Shown here one piece after another: positions 43,461 to 54,128 of a stretch of DNA of 64,000 nt. Made by a program: the position numbers and the translations under genes. Under the pieces are notes generated by a model that saw only the letters and a program-made list of their open reading frames with translations, had not been told where the DNA came from and did no database searches. The DNA is taken from contig OX375880.1 of NCBI GenBank assembly GCA_947359465.1, positions 17,058,120 through 17,122,119 on the forward strand, given 5' to 3'. Positions within the stretch are counted from its first letter, which is position 1, and the number at the start of each line of letters is the position of its first letter. The stretch is from Metellina segmentata (taxonomy: Eukaryota; Arthropoda; Arachnida; Araneae; Tetragnathidae).

Positions 43461-43889
43461 GACTTGCTTACAATTCATTTCAACTATGTTCATTACTTGT
43501 TAAAGCTTCTCATCCTAGGGTTTTATTATAACGAACCATTTTTTGTTGACTTTTAAGTTTTTGTTTTCAACTAACATAACTTTGATATTTTTTCTTCTGT
43601 TTACATTATTACTATTTTTATCTTCTTCTTATTTCTACATTGCATAACGGGAACCCTCACATGAGAAGTTCCCACCATGTAAACAAAGTAATAAGAGTGT
43701 TTACACCTGCCACGCGTTCGTCAGGTGGGAGCACTCCTCACGGCAGTTGGTTTTGTCTCATTTTGCAAATCAAACTCAACTAGACTTGCGATTCTAAAAT
43801 CGTCCTGAAGTTAAAACACACAGCCAAGGGTCCGCCTGAAGCTGTCACTCTGTCTTGGTGGGCTCCAACCACTTTTCCTCAGTGTGTCC
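43461..43889. other. 3' UTR of the non-LTR element and gypsy junction
   Basis: AT-rich sequence, then a GC-richer segment (CACGCGTTCGTCAGGTGGGA). The boundary to the gypsy element lies between about 43780 and 43890 but is not marked by a clear duplication. Confidence 0.4.
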
Positions 43890-45300
43890 TCAAAAAACCA
43901 CTTTTACCTGTCCCATGGACGGGGGGACACCTGCGTTGTCTAATACTCTATTATCCATAGCTTCCAATAATAAGACTATATCTGCTGGGTTGGGAAGGTC
44001 TGTATAGTGTGTTGTCAAGGGCAATCTGCTACAGGCATCAACATTAGCATGGGATAAACCTTTACCGTAAACAATCTGATATGAATACGCAGATAAAATG
44101 AGAGCCCATCTTTGTATACGAGATACTGCAATAGTTGGCACAAACTTACTCTCAGAAAACAAGCTGACTAAAGGCTGATGATCAGTCACCAATGTGAAGG
44201 TTCTTCCTAAAAAGTACATCCTATACCGAGTAACACCAAATATCTCTTTCACCAGAGCTTCTCTTTCAATTTGACTGTAGTTTCGCTCTGCCTTGGAGAG
44301 CGAACGAGACGCAAAAGCTATGGGGCGATCTCCGTCGTCTGATGGATGAGACAAAACTGCCACCACACCATATGGACTAGCATCACATTGTAAACACACT
44401 TCTTTGTGTTCTTCAAAATGAACCAATAACGAAGAAACTGTCAGCTTTTGTTTTGCAGCACAAAATGCGTCTTTCTCAAGCTCATTGCAAGGGCTGATTT
44501 ATGTTTAACAGTTGATACAATAGAGCCAGCATAAATAACATGTTCGGTAAAAATTTGGCATAATATGTCAGAAGACCTATAAAAGATCTCAACTCATCCA
44601 CTTTTGTAGGTTCAGGAGCTTTCTCTATGGCATCGATATTTGTTTGCATTGGATGCAAACCTTCCTTGTCAATTCGATGACCTAAGTATTAAACCGATGT
44701 CTGCATAAATGAGCATTTCGATGGATGAAGCTTAATACCAGCCTCTTGCAGAGAAAACATGACCTTCTTTAAATTCTTCAAGTGCTCTTTCCCGGAGCTT
44801 CCTGTAACAAACAAGTCGTCCAGATAGCACCTGCCATTCTTATGGTTCTGTAGCAATTTATCCATTTCCCTTTGGAACACTGCAGGGGCTGAAGCCACAC
44901 CTTATGCCAACCGTGCAAATCTAAACAACCCTCGATGAGTGTTGATCACCAGTAGCTTTTAAAAGACTCATCCAACTCCAATTGGCAATATGCATCTGAC
45001 ATGTCGATTTTTGAGAACATAACTTCTCCTGATAGGTTAGCAAACAAGTGTTCTACATTCGGTAGTGGCTATTGCTCAAGATCAGTCGTAATGTTTGCAG
45101 TAAATTTAAAGTCTCAACAGAGACGAATCTTTCCATTCACTTTCAGAACAGACACCACTGGTGTAGCCCACTCAGAAGATGATACTGGCTCTAGCACACC
45201 TAGCTCCAACAGCCTGTCAATTTCCTCTTAAACGTTTTTACTGTAAGCGTATGGCACAGGGCGAGCGTTATAAAATTCTGCTTGAACAGATTCCTTTCAA
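43890..45300 (-). pseudogene. gypsy reverse transcriptase and RNase H
   Basis: RT runs from about 45300 to 44430. It shows EEIDRLLELGVLEPVSSSEW, the KIDMSDAYCQLELDE motif and the catalytic box CYLDDLFVTG. It is interrupted by many stops and shifts. RNase H (44426-43890) is one open stretch of 178 residues. It has VCLQCDASPYGVVAVLSH with the first Asp, SQIEREALVKEIFGV with the Glu, TLVTDHQPLVSLF with the second Asp, and HANVDACSRLP. Confidence 0.9.
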
Positions 45301-45482
45301 TTCAAACGCATTTTCACAACTTTAAGTTTTCCTAACCCATTAGAAAACAGTTCTTTGCATTCACTTCAGACTGACTGCAAGGTAATACCCGGATGAATTA
45401 AATTTGTCGACAGTGACTGTTCCACATCATTTAAAACACACAGTTTACTGATCCAATTCCTCCCCATTAATGTAACAGAACG

Positions 45483-45797
45483 CTAATCAACTACAAGAAT
45501 GGGTAGTTGTTTAAGCTTAGACTTGTATAACACATTAACATCAATAACACCAGCAATATTCAAACTGTGTTTTGTAAATGTCCTTAACTTATCATGTGTA
45601 TCTTGTATTCGAGGGAACTTTTTTTTGTTTCCCTCATACACAGGCAATGGCATGATAGAAAATGGAGGACCTGCGTCCACTTCCATTTCTAATTGCATAT
45701 TGTCAATTTTAACATGCACTTTATAAGGTGGGTGATGTTCATGCAAAGAATTCAATGTAAACACATTAAATACTGTTGGATCAATTTCAGGCACCAT
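45483..45797 (-). pseudogene. gypsy protease
   Basis: A 104-residue open stretch with MQLEMEVDAGPPFSIMPL, where the catalytic D-T/S-G triplet is changed to DAG, and a second strand LPILVVD. It is a retropepsin-type domain at the usual position between gag and RT. Confidence 0.8.
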
Positions 45798-45799
45798 CT

Positions 45800-46600
45800 G
45801 ATTTACCTTTTAATAGTAGTGCCTTTACCTTTCTTTCTACCTGAAACTTTACTTTTCACTGCCTGGCACGCTTTGGCTATGTGTCCAATCTTGGAACAAG
45901 CGTGGCATTACCTCTTACTAAATTTGCGGGTAGGAGATTTGTGCCCTTTCTACACATGAGTAACAAGTGCTTGAAAAACTATCATGTTTGCTTGTTTCTT
46001 TTAAATTATTTCATTAAAAACACATCTGCCGGCGTCATTTTGTCTCCACGCGAATCTGACGCATTTCTGGAAGCCGCTTCCATTGACAAAGTTATTTCTA
46101 AAGCTCTCTCGAATGTTAAATTCCTCTCCGACAACAGCTTCTTCTGTGTAGCATTATCGTTAATACCACAGCAGCCTGTTTCTTAACATCTGCGACAACG
46201 TGGCGCCTAAATTACAATACCTCGCCAAACTTCTAAGTTCAGCGATAAAAGTTGCGTCAGATTCACACGACTTTCGGTTTCTGCAGTTGAACCGGAAACG
46301 TTCTACAATTTCGGAAGGTGGCGGCTCAAAATGATTTGGTAGAACTTCCAGGAACTGTGCTAAGGTTTTAGTGCTGGTTGTGCAGGTGAAAGCAAGTTTT
46401 TAGTAGGCTGTATGTTATGCTACCTACAAATGAAATGAAAATTGCTCTTTTGAGAACTTTGTCGGTGACAGCATTCGCCACGAAAAACTCCGGAAGTCTT
46501 TCCGAATACTCCAAAAACGATTCAACTTCTAAAAGTTCTCTCAACGCTCCGATCAGGGCATATTGCACGTGCGAACAATCAGTAGTCAGCCCCGTACTCT
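45800..46600 (-). pseudogene. gypsy gag remnant
   Basis: The best piece is at 46368-46568: SFLEYSERLPEFFVANAVTD is followed by FISFVGSITYSLLK. This matches the capsid N-terminal pattern of K02A2.6-like gag proteins. Further left the frame is broken; a zinc-knuckle region is not clearly preserved. Confidence 0.65.
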
Positions 46601-47210
46601 AGGCCTAACTCATTTGGAATTCAATTTAACTCCGAAATCCACTCACGCCAAATGCACTATATTAGAACACCAGAGTAGTACAAACAAATGAGAAGACATT
46701 AGAAGTTTTCGGTTTAGGAAATAAATTAAGAATCATTTATAAGCTTAGCAATAACACTTAATATAACCAGCCTGTCTACATTGGAGCATCATCCCAATGT
46801 CAGTGGAAGTTGTAGTAAATATCAGAAATGAGCTTGATAAAAATGTGTTTTTTTGAATTTTTAGGAACTGATGAAAAAATATTTTTTTAGCTAGTACAGC
46901 TTTAAGAATTATGTCATCTACCAATAAAGACATTTTTCCTTCATTGTATTCTTTTCTTCTTCCTCAACTATTAAAACACGTTACATTTTCTCATGAACAG
47001 TTTCACGAAATGCCAATTATGATATTTAAATTTTAAGTTCCAAGCTATAGCATTTATGTGTGCAAACGCAAGGGCCGACTGACAGGTAGATAATTTCATA
47101 CAATCCAATTTTATGTAATTTTAAATGAGTGCTAAATTTTTGTGCTTCGAATTTTAACGACCGATGATTAAAATTTAAATCCAATTTTGTGATCCGAAAT
47201 GTTGTAACTA
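46601..47210. other. Unassigned AT-rich sequence
   Basis: Expected place of the gypsy 5' LTR, but no repeat partner found. Confidence 0.4.
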
Positions 47211-47507
47211 CAGGGCGTTTCGAAACTCATGGGCAAAAATTTAAGAGGTGATAGAAAACATCTAAACAAGCAATTTTCACCACACGATGCATGGGCGGAG
47301 AGCAAGCGGTGAACCGCTAAACGGCGCTGTAATGGAAAGCATCAAGTGCGAGTTTTCTTACACATCGTCATTTTTACCGTCGATTTCAGAAGGCATGGCG
47401 ACGTACAGTAATCAGGAAAAGGCGGACATGCATTTTATGTATGGTCTTGGGAAAGGGAATGCTCTGGAAACCGAAAGACTGTACAGGCAGCGTTTCCCTA
47501 GAAGACA

Positions 47508-48266
47508 CGGTGGTTCAAAATTACGAGGTGTTGTCTACGGATCTTTCCCTTAAGGCATGGGTTCCCAACCTTTTAGTAATTGCATACCACTTGAAATTTT
47601 TAGAAGTATTTAGCGTACCACCAGTTTTATATTTTTTCAGAAACAGGTATCTAATGTCAGAAAAGTGCCCAATGGCTTGTTTTATTTTAATTAAAATACT
47701 AAGAAAGCATCTAATTTTATGATTAATGCACTTGTATTTCGTATTAATGATGTTTTAATAAAGGAAAAAATAAAACGATTATTGAAAACTACAGTTTTAT
47801 TTTTTACTAACAGGTCTAAAAACAAATAATTTTAAATAATTAGTACAAATGAAGCAAACAAAGATTAACAGAATCAAAAATTAATTTTTAGTGCAAAACT
47901 TGTTTGTTTTTTATTAAAATATCAATATGAGGAGCAATGGAGCTCAACTTCACTCTTAAGTCCTCTTCAACACTTACTCTGTTTCTATATTTATTTTTTA
48001 TGTATAAAAGTTAAAAAAAAAAAAACACTCTCACACATGTAACTAGTAACAAATGGCGTAAGAAATAGCGTAACGTGGTTGTACATGCTAAAAAATCGAA
48101 CAAACATAGAATATTTGAGTCGCTTGTATCATCCTTGCGTACCACCTGAAACGTTGCTGCGTACCACCGGTTGGGAATCCCTGCCTTAAGGGATTGATCG
48201 AGGACCGTCCTCAATAGCCCGTTGTGTTGCTCTAGTACGACGTTAATTAAAACTACCATTACCGAG
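47508..48266 (+). repeat. SINE 3' part inside the mariner, split by a MITE
   Basis: The SINE body at 47508-47547 (GGTTCAAAATTACGAGGTGT) continues after the MITE at 48184-48266 (GGACCGTCCTCAATAGCCCG, then ACTACCATTACC). Confidence 0.9.
47556..48183. mobile_element. hAT-type MITE (628 bp) inside the SINE
   Basis: Ends CATGGGTTCCCAACC and GGTTGGGAATCCCTG are inverted repeats. The 8-bp duplication CCTTAAGG is exact (47548-47555 and 48184-48191). The interior repeats TACCAC and GTACCACC words near both ends and has no coding capacity. Confidence 0.95.
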
Positions 48267-48424
48267 AAGACCCATGTTTAGCCCATGAGTTTCGAAATAC
48301 CCAGGATATGTCAAAGTTAACTTATTGCAAACGGAACGGAGTTTTAATAGTTCTGAGTTCCTTGGACTTTAAGGTTCCAAAATGTTCATAAATTCTCCAA
48401 TTTTTCGATGGTGCCATAAAATAT

Positions 48425-48542
48425 CTTGTGGGACAACCATCCCATGTTCTTTAAAATATGTACAAGTGGGTGTGTATGTAAGTGTGTGTATTCTCTATAC
48501 AAATCTACACCGTTTGACTCATCCACGCCCAATTTGGTACAG
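48425..48542 (-). repeat. Inverted copy of the flank at 31674-31735
   Basis: About 70 bp directly left of the SINE are the inverse of the sequence right of the minus-strand SINE at 31335. They include the TGTACCAAATTGGG duplication and a CA-rich microsatellite. Confidence 0.85.
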
Positions 48543-48868
48543 CCGACCAACCGGTATAGTGGTTAAGGTTTTAGCCTCTTGATCGGAAGGTTCCTGGTTC
48601 GAATCCGGGTCCGGACATGGATGTTTGTAAACGTATGGTGTAGAGGCGGCTGGTGCACCTCAAATCTGTCGTGAACGAAAGTCCTCACGTTGGGTTGGCG
48701 TGGAAGTTTGGAGAGTGGGGTGCCAGCTCAGGTGTTGCTTCGTCATCTGACCGTGGTTCAAAATTACGAGGTGTTGTCCTCGGATCTTTCCCTGAAGGGA
48801 CTGATCCCGGGACGTCGTCAATAGCCCGTTGTGTTGCTCAAGTACGACGATAACTAAAAAATTACCAA
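48543..48868 (+). mobile_element. SINE type A, full length
   Basis: Head GCCGACCAACCGGTATAGTG, A and B boxes (GGTTCGAATCC), complete body, and end ACTAAAAAATTACC. It shares its insertion site with the copy at 31335. Confidence 0.95.
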
Positions 48869-48959
48869 TTTAAATATTAAAAAAAAAAAACATCCAAAGT
48901 AAGAAAAAATAAATTTTTTTTTTCAGTCTCTTAAGATGATCAATTCCTGATGATTTTCA

Positions 48960-49310
48960 ATGAATTTCACCACGTTAATAATTTTAACCCTCGAGCCGTT
49001 GTTACATGCAGTGTTCTTGAGTCATGCGATTTTAAGGTGGTCGGCAGGTGTTCTCGTAAACTCAAACATAGGGACATTTGAGGTCACTACCGATTTAACG
49101 TGCTCAGCCCCCTTTTTACACGATGGTCTAATACGCTACTCTTCCGACCGGGCTGCTGAGAAAAAGGAGCTCAAAAAATCCATACCATCATTCTCTTTCC
49201 AGATTACTGTCATGCTCGTCACCACCCCTGAAGATTCATACTTTAACCTGATTCCTGATACTGCTGATTATGTTGAGACTCCTCCATGCCATGAAAATAT
49301 AAGAAGTTAA
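48960..49310 (+). CDS. Open frame of 116 codons, doubtful
   Basis: The frame starts ATG with a hydrophobic stretch (FTTLIILTLEPLLHAVFL) that could act as a signal. The rest is polar, without motif or cysteine pattern. No splice context or repeat relation supports it. It may be chance in AT-rich DNA. Confidence 0.15.
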   Translation: MNFTTLIILTLEPLLHAVFLSHAILRWSAGVLVNSNIGTFEVTTDLTCSAPFLHDGLIRYSSDRAAEKKELKKSIPSFSFQITVMLVTTPEDSYFNLIPDTADYVETPPCHENIRS

Positions 49311-49324
49311 GTTTCTTTAAGTTT

Positions 49325-49470
49325 TAAGCTTCCGATACAATGCTGCAACGTAAAGGCTACATAGGAAGACCTCTAAAAGTATCGGTAAAGAATGAAATTT
49401 TTAGCTTTCGACCCTGATTTTAAGATGCAGCTCAACTTCTGACACAAAGATACCCTTAATGAATATCTAG
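49325..49470 (-). pseudogene. Outlying relic of the exon-like unit of 51250-52300
   Basis: On the minus strand TTTGTGTCAG is followed by a sequence coding VELHLKIRVES and then a stop, alignable with the first residues of the unit at 51304-51497. Confidence 0.6.
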
Positions 49471-49650
49471 CGGTTTGTTTGTACCAAACGCCAGTTTTAC
49501 GTAAGTACTGAAATCATGTAGACATAACATCAGAATGGATAAAACTTGCTTTACTATTTGCAACTCCAGAAAACGAACTTATTTACATCAACAAGAATTT
49601 AAAGTAATTCCACAGTGTAACGTTTTGAAGTGGTAAATTTCAAGTGACTC

Positions 49651-50031
49651 TCAGAAGGAACAATTCGCAGGTGGCTCTGGGCTATATATTTTACTGTCGA
49701 AAATTAGAAAGAATGTGATAGAGGTTTTGCTCGGTATTTTTTTACAGGTCGGGTCTTTAGTCTTGGGACACCACAGGATCTCTCCTGAACACTCATGGCT
49801 CATTATCCGGTTCGGGTGAGCCCTTCTCCAAGAACCTTCGGTCGAGTAAGGTTCGTAGCTCAGGTAAGCTCGAAAATTCCATGACCGCTCGGTTGAGCAG
49901 GATCCGCAGCTCGGTCTAGCCTTATCCAAAACATACCTACGCTCCAAATCAGCAAGATCAGCAGCTCGGGCTTGAGCTTCTCTACGTCTTGTCGACGTAC
50001 TCCCGGGTCGGAAATTATCAGACTCAACCAA
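49651..50031 (-). other. Open frame overlapping a direct repeat, doubtful
   Basis: 126 codons with an Arg/Ala-rich start (RRREAQARAADLADLERRYV) and no known motif. The region is repetitive, so I do not call a gene. Confidence 0.15.
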
Positions 50032-50372
50032 CAGCAGTCGTGACTTCCGCAGGCTTATACTAGCCTTTTTCCAGTGCTCGGATGAGTTCTATGATTCGGA
50101 TGACGTCTATTTCAATATCCGGAACAGGTCAGGTTTGAGCTTTCTGAAATGGCACTCGTTTGAATGATTCACAGCTCCTGTGAGCCCAGCGAAAGTTTCT
50201 ACGTCCCCGTCCACTAGGCTGAATCACTGGATATAAGGTTTGGGCGTTCCTCACGTCTGATAGACGTACTCCCGGTTTGGGAATTTTCTTAGCGTCGAAC
50301 AGCAATCGCGACTTCCGCAGTTCGGACAGTAGTCGTGACTTCCGCAGACTAGATTAGCCTTTTTTCAGTGCT
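49987..50372. repeat. Direct repeat of about 105-120 bp, two copies
   Basis: The block with GACGTACTCCCGG, GTCGTGACTTCCGCAG and CAGTGCTCGGATGA occurs at 49987-50087 and 50251-50372. In the second copy the GACTTCCGCAG word is itself doubled. Confidence 0.8.
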
Positions 50373-50375
50373 CGG

Positions 50376-50720
50376 ATGAACACTTCTAAAAAGAAAGGGG
50401 GTATGGGTAACCGTGAACGGGTGTACACTTCCTCGGATCAGTCTGATCCTCGGAGTCTGTTGACCTCTATTACCGAAATCTTTTTCGCCTCTCTCTCGAC
50501 TCCGAAAGTCCCACGGGGATTGTTTGGACCCCCTCTCGTTTCATTCGACACACTTGTCCTGTCGCCGTTGGCTGATTCCAAATCGAGCTATCCATCGGCG
50601 ATTAATTTTCCCCTTCCGCCGGCCGACGCGATATTTCATCAGCGAGCCGGCTGGCGGCGGGTACAAAGGTATCTGAGGTTTCCTCTGATCCTGGAAGCGG
50701 CGGAAATGAACTTCTGACCT
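50376..50720. other. GC-rich block with open frames on both strands
   Basis: The block is GC-rich compared with its surroundings. A 113-codon frame on the plus strand and a 68-codon frame on the minus strand show no motif. It could be a promoter-proximal CpG-rich region or part of an LTR; I cannot decide. Confidence 0.25.
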
Positions 50721-51249
50721 GGAGTTCGTTAACTGTGTTGGCCGCAAAAAAACGCGAAATCGAACTCAAGACCGTCGGCTCGTTAACTCTTGGTCCAGCG
50801 CGCTGGGTTCATGCGTCGGCGTGACACCCGCGGCATCTCGTCTTTCATCATTTTCAACTGTACCACGAGCGCCTGCTTATCTTTAGTCACAACAGTCAAA
50901 ACGCGTCCGAAGTCTGCGAGGCAGAAGTCTAGAATGGATCTAACATTCGAAACGAACGTTCCTTCTTTTCTTCTTCAAATTTGCATAAATTCATAGCACA
51001 CAAGAACTTTAGAGGGTCCGATCAGAACACAAATAACAGTTGCCATTGGTCGCCAATTAGGAGGCCATTCAAAGGAATCAAGCATCTGACGTCACCGCAT
51101 GATTTTGTTACTTTGCATTTTATGCGTTGTTCCTTGGATGTAATCTTGCCTCTACAAATACAAGAATGAAATGACTCGTTTTCACTTGAAAAGCAACTTT
51201 CGACTAGAGCGCTATTAATAAAGCGTTACAAGACCAATTAATACAATTG
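50721..51249. other. Unassigned sequence
   Basis: No gene or repeat recognised between the GC-rich block and the exon-like array. Confidence 0.4.
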
Positions 51250-52300
51250 CTGAGTAAAAGAAGCCGGGAGATCCGTAACATCATGCTCTTTCCGGATCAT
51301 AGTTCACACCGTACCCTCTGAAGATTTCTCCTTGACAACAGACTCATGACTCAGACTCCCCATCCGTGCAAAGATGCAATCCATTGCAGTTTTTGATGCA
51401 GGGCGGCCACTTGAATTTAGCAACGGAAAGTCCTCTTGAAGCACCAAATAATGAAATCCGGAGATTTCCATCCTGATCTTAAGATGTCGTTCAACTTCTG
51501 AAATGATGAGATTTTTAAATCAACACAACATAAAGTCGTTCTCAATAACTTGAAATGTAAGTTGAGTTTAAAAAAATTCTTCTACCAATAGTATAAGACA
51601 AATTGTAGATTGAAAGGAATCCGATCCGTACCATCATGCCCTTTCCAATCCTCTCTGAAGATTATTCTTGACACAAGACTCCCGACTCAATCCAACTCGT
51701 CGTCCATACATCAAAAGATACAAGCCTTTGCAGATTTCAATATAATGCGACTAATTAAACCTACGAAGGCCTCTTAAAGTATCCATTAAGAATAGAATAT
51801 GCAGCTTTCTATCTTCATCTTAAGATGCAGTTCCACTTCTGAAAAGAAGATATGTTTCAGTCAACACAAGATAAAGTGCACTTACTCACTTGTAAAATAG
51901 CAATACAGTGAATTTACTTAAGAATTACAAACCAGTAAGATTAAAGAGCTAGAAGATTCCTTACCATTCCGCTCTTCCCATATCTTCGTTCACGCCGCCC
52001 TCTCCGAAGATTCCTTCTTTACTCTTGACTCAGTCAGACTACTCGTTCGTGCGTCAAAAAAAGGAACTCTTTCTAAACAGATAATATAGGGACAGACCAA
52101 TACTACAAAGGAAGCCCTTGTAAAGCAAATACCAAGGAATGAACTCTGATGCTTCCCATCTTAATGTTACAATGTAGTTGAATATCTGAAATAAGGAAAT
52201 ATTTAAATGAAAACAGGATGAAGATCGATGGATACTTATTCATTTTAAAAGGATCTTCCAGTTAAAGACATATTACTGGAGTTCCAAGAGACTAATTGTT
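51250..52300 (-). repeat. Tandem array of exon-like units, about 330-350 bp each
   Basis: Three units repeat in the same order (about 51250-51590, 51600-51950, 51955-52300), and a fourth related segment is the last exon of the zinc-finger gene (52300-52444). Each unit, read on the minus strand, has an acceptor-like pyrimidine tract with CAG, an exon-like stretch, and a conserved donor-like end (ATG|GTA...). The best unit (51304-51497) is open for 63 codons: VERHLKIRMEISGFHYLVLQ, then EDFPLLNSSGRPASKT, and at the end SLSHESVVKEKSSEGTV and a stop. The other two have stops or shifts. The open unit starts in a phase that does not fit the donor of the zinc-finger exon, so it is not a simple alternative last exon. 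Confidence 0.65.
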
Positions 52301-52386
52301 GAGTAAAAAAGACAGAAGATCCCTACCATTCTGCTCATCCAGATCTCACTTCCCACCGCCCTCCTCACTGGATGAACTGATCTATT

Positions 52387-54128
52387 CTACTCTTCGGACC
52401 CTTCGGATTCTACATCTTCGGACAGATCGGACTCCTCTAACAAACTGAAAAAGGATTGAAGTCTTAATACTTCATGGATTATCAATTGACATTGTAAATA
52501 ATACTAAATAGCAATCCTATTGAAATGCAACATAAAAGGGCGACTTACTAATTGTAGACCGACACGGAGTCGTATATGTCGTAGAGTTCCGACTCAGTTG
52601 GAAGAGGTCCCGCTAAGTAGGTGTAGGATCTTCCATATCCATCCAGGAGGCGTGGCCCGAAATATCGGTCCACGCCATGCACCATCAGCATGTGATGGCG
52701 CATTGCTATTGCAGCCCAGCAGGTCTTATCGCACTGCTTGCAATATATCATATCCTCCTGCAACAAACGAGGCGTGTTAAAAACCTTTAACAACATCGAA
52801 ATGATTATGAGTATCCTCAACAGTTTTTGACTCTGCATTCATTGTTAGTTGATATTGTAATAGAGATACTATTTTTTTAAATATGCCCTTTTTATTTTTA
52901 AAGTTATCTTTAGCTAGAAACTAGATCATTTTCAAATTTAAGAATACGCTTTATATAGTTATCGTGGTTAGCAAATGTTGGTCCTGCTACCGGTAAGGAT
53001 GTAGTATCCAAGGCATGTTTGTCGCCAAGTAATTTTCTCGCCAAATAAATATGGCGGCCATCTTGGCGATTCAATTTGTTATATATTTAAGTGAAAATGA
53101 GGAATGCACAAATAAATTCAACAAACGGAAATAATTAACTATTTGAATTTTTAATTAAATTACTTATTAATTATTTGAATTTGAAATTCGATTAATTATT
53201 CCCGTTCATCCATGTATTTTATCCATTTCATTGCCATGGCTTAAATCTAAACGAATTTTCCGGGCATAGGGTTGCCTTAAAGCTGGATCAAAACAACAGC
53301 AAGGTTACCATCTTTGGCGATAAATCGTCGTTGCCTCGCATACTACATCTCATCCCTGCTGACTTGTACTTTAACCCTCGTGGTGGTTAATGTTTGGACG
53401 AGATGTCTCATCACAAGCAAAACTGACAAAAATCTTGATGGACGAGATATCTCGTCATTAGAAAAAATATGACCAGATCGTCATCATCAAAAAGTCTGCA
53501 ATATCTTGATGACAGTATAATACCTCGTCTTTAGCAGAATTAGTGACATCATGATGGAAGAGATATCTCGTCGAAACCACTTTGAGGGTGAACTACCATA
53601 GGTACTTCGGGCAGTGTCTTGCCCAAGTATAAAGTCGTAGGAGTACAGCTACAGTCTACGATTATAGTGGTGGCAACAGCCATGTCACACTTTTGAAATC
53701 GCCAAGGAAATAATTATTTTAGCAATCTTTTTCTTTTTACAGCGGTAAGTAAAAAGCTTTAAAAACACATTGTAAGAAAATTTTGCAAATGAATCAATGA
53801 AATCAAAGGGCAGTTTAACGGATTTTGAAAGAACTTTCTAGAATATTTAAAATGACAATTTAAACTCTCTGCTTGCAGAGGTTGCCATAAAAACCGCAAT
53901 AACCGTAACGCAAATGGGTTGCCTCGCTTCTAGAAGTGCGCCTAAAAAAGCGTAGACTTCAGCTATACCGTCGTAGGAATAGTGTTTCAATTGAAAATTA
54001 GCATTCTGTTAGACCAGCTAGTTGAATAATAATAAAAAGTAAAAGTTTTTATTACCACAAAATGGAGGCCTGTTAAATCAATGGTATCACCTTGCTGATT
54101 CACTCCAAAGCAGCTCACAAGGTTGGCC
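52387..54128 (-). CDS. C2H2 zinc-finger protein, 3' end of gene
   Basis: Minus-strand exons: 54056-54128 (upstream), 52549-52757, and 52387-52444 with the stop TAG at 52387-52389. Splice sites are TATTTTAG|G, GTG|GTAATA, TTGTTGCAG|GAG, TTA|GTAAGT and TTTTTCAG|T; all joins keep one frame. The first visible exon codes NLVSCFGVNQQGDTIDLTGL. The middle exon has one C2H2 finger, YCKQCDKTCWAAIAMRHHML followed by MVH. C-x2-C, 12 residues, then H-x4/5-H fits a nucleic-acid-binding finger. A Tyr-rich stretch follows (GRSYTYLAG, ELYDIYDSVSVY). The last exon codes an acidic tail, LLEESDLSEDVESEGSEE. The 5' exons are upstream and not identified. Partner and target are unknown. The intron at 52758-54055 contains two MITEs. 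Confidence 0.6.
52758..53374. other. Intron of the zinc-finger gene, AT-rich
   Basis: No recognisable element before the piggyBac-like MITE; a GGCGGCCATCTTGGCGAT word occurs at 53055. Confidence 0.4.
53375..53588. mobile_element. piggyBac-like MITE
   Basis: It is preceded by TTAA (53371-53374) and starts CCCTCGTGGTGGTTA, then ACGAGATGTCTC. The right side has GAGATATCTCGTCGAAACCA, then TTTGAGGGT. Inverted CCCTC...ACGAGATATCTC ends next to TTAA are typical of piggyBac-derived MITEs. The right TTAA has decayed to TGAA. Confidence 0.7.
53652..53957. mobile_element. MITE family C, copy 2
   Basis: It matches 27605-27875 in the core (GAAATCAAAGGGCAGTTTAA, then TTCTAGAATATTTAAAATG, then AGGTTGCCATAAAAACCGCA) and at its ends (TCTACGATTATAGTGGTGGC). 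Confidence 0.75.

Larger units (their letters stand above)
43890..46600 (-). mobile_element. gypsy-type LTR retrotransposon body (gag-PR-RT-RH), degraded
   Basis: Minus-strand order from right to left is gag, protease, reverse transcriptase, RNase H. The integrase is displaced to 35380-35945 by about 7.9 kb of other insertions. The type is that of K02A2.6-like Ty3/gypsy elements. No pair of LTRs was recognised. Confidence 0.85.
47211..48304 (+). mobile_element. mariner-like element carrying nested insertions
   Basis: Ends CAGGGCGTTTCGAAACTCAT (47211) and ATGAGTTTCGAAATACCCAG (ending 48304) are inverted repeats, and the left one follows a TA. A coding remnant starts at 47395 with MATYSNQEKADMHFMYGLGK and continues ETERLYRQRFPRRH, the first HTH of the DUF4817-type family. 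The frame ends at a SINE fragment, and nothing of the catalytic core remains. Confidence 0.75.

Noticed and set aside
51304..51497. Alternative last exon of the zinc-finger gene
   Set aside because: Its start phase would give an immediate stop after the finger exon's donor, so direct splicing is not productive.
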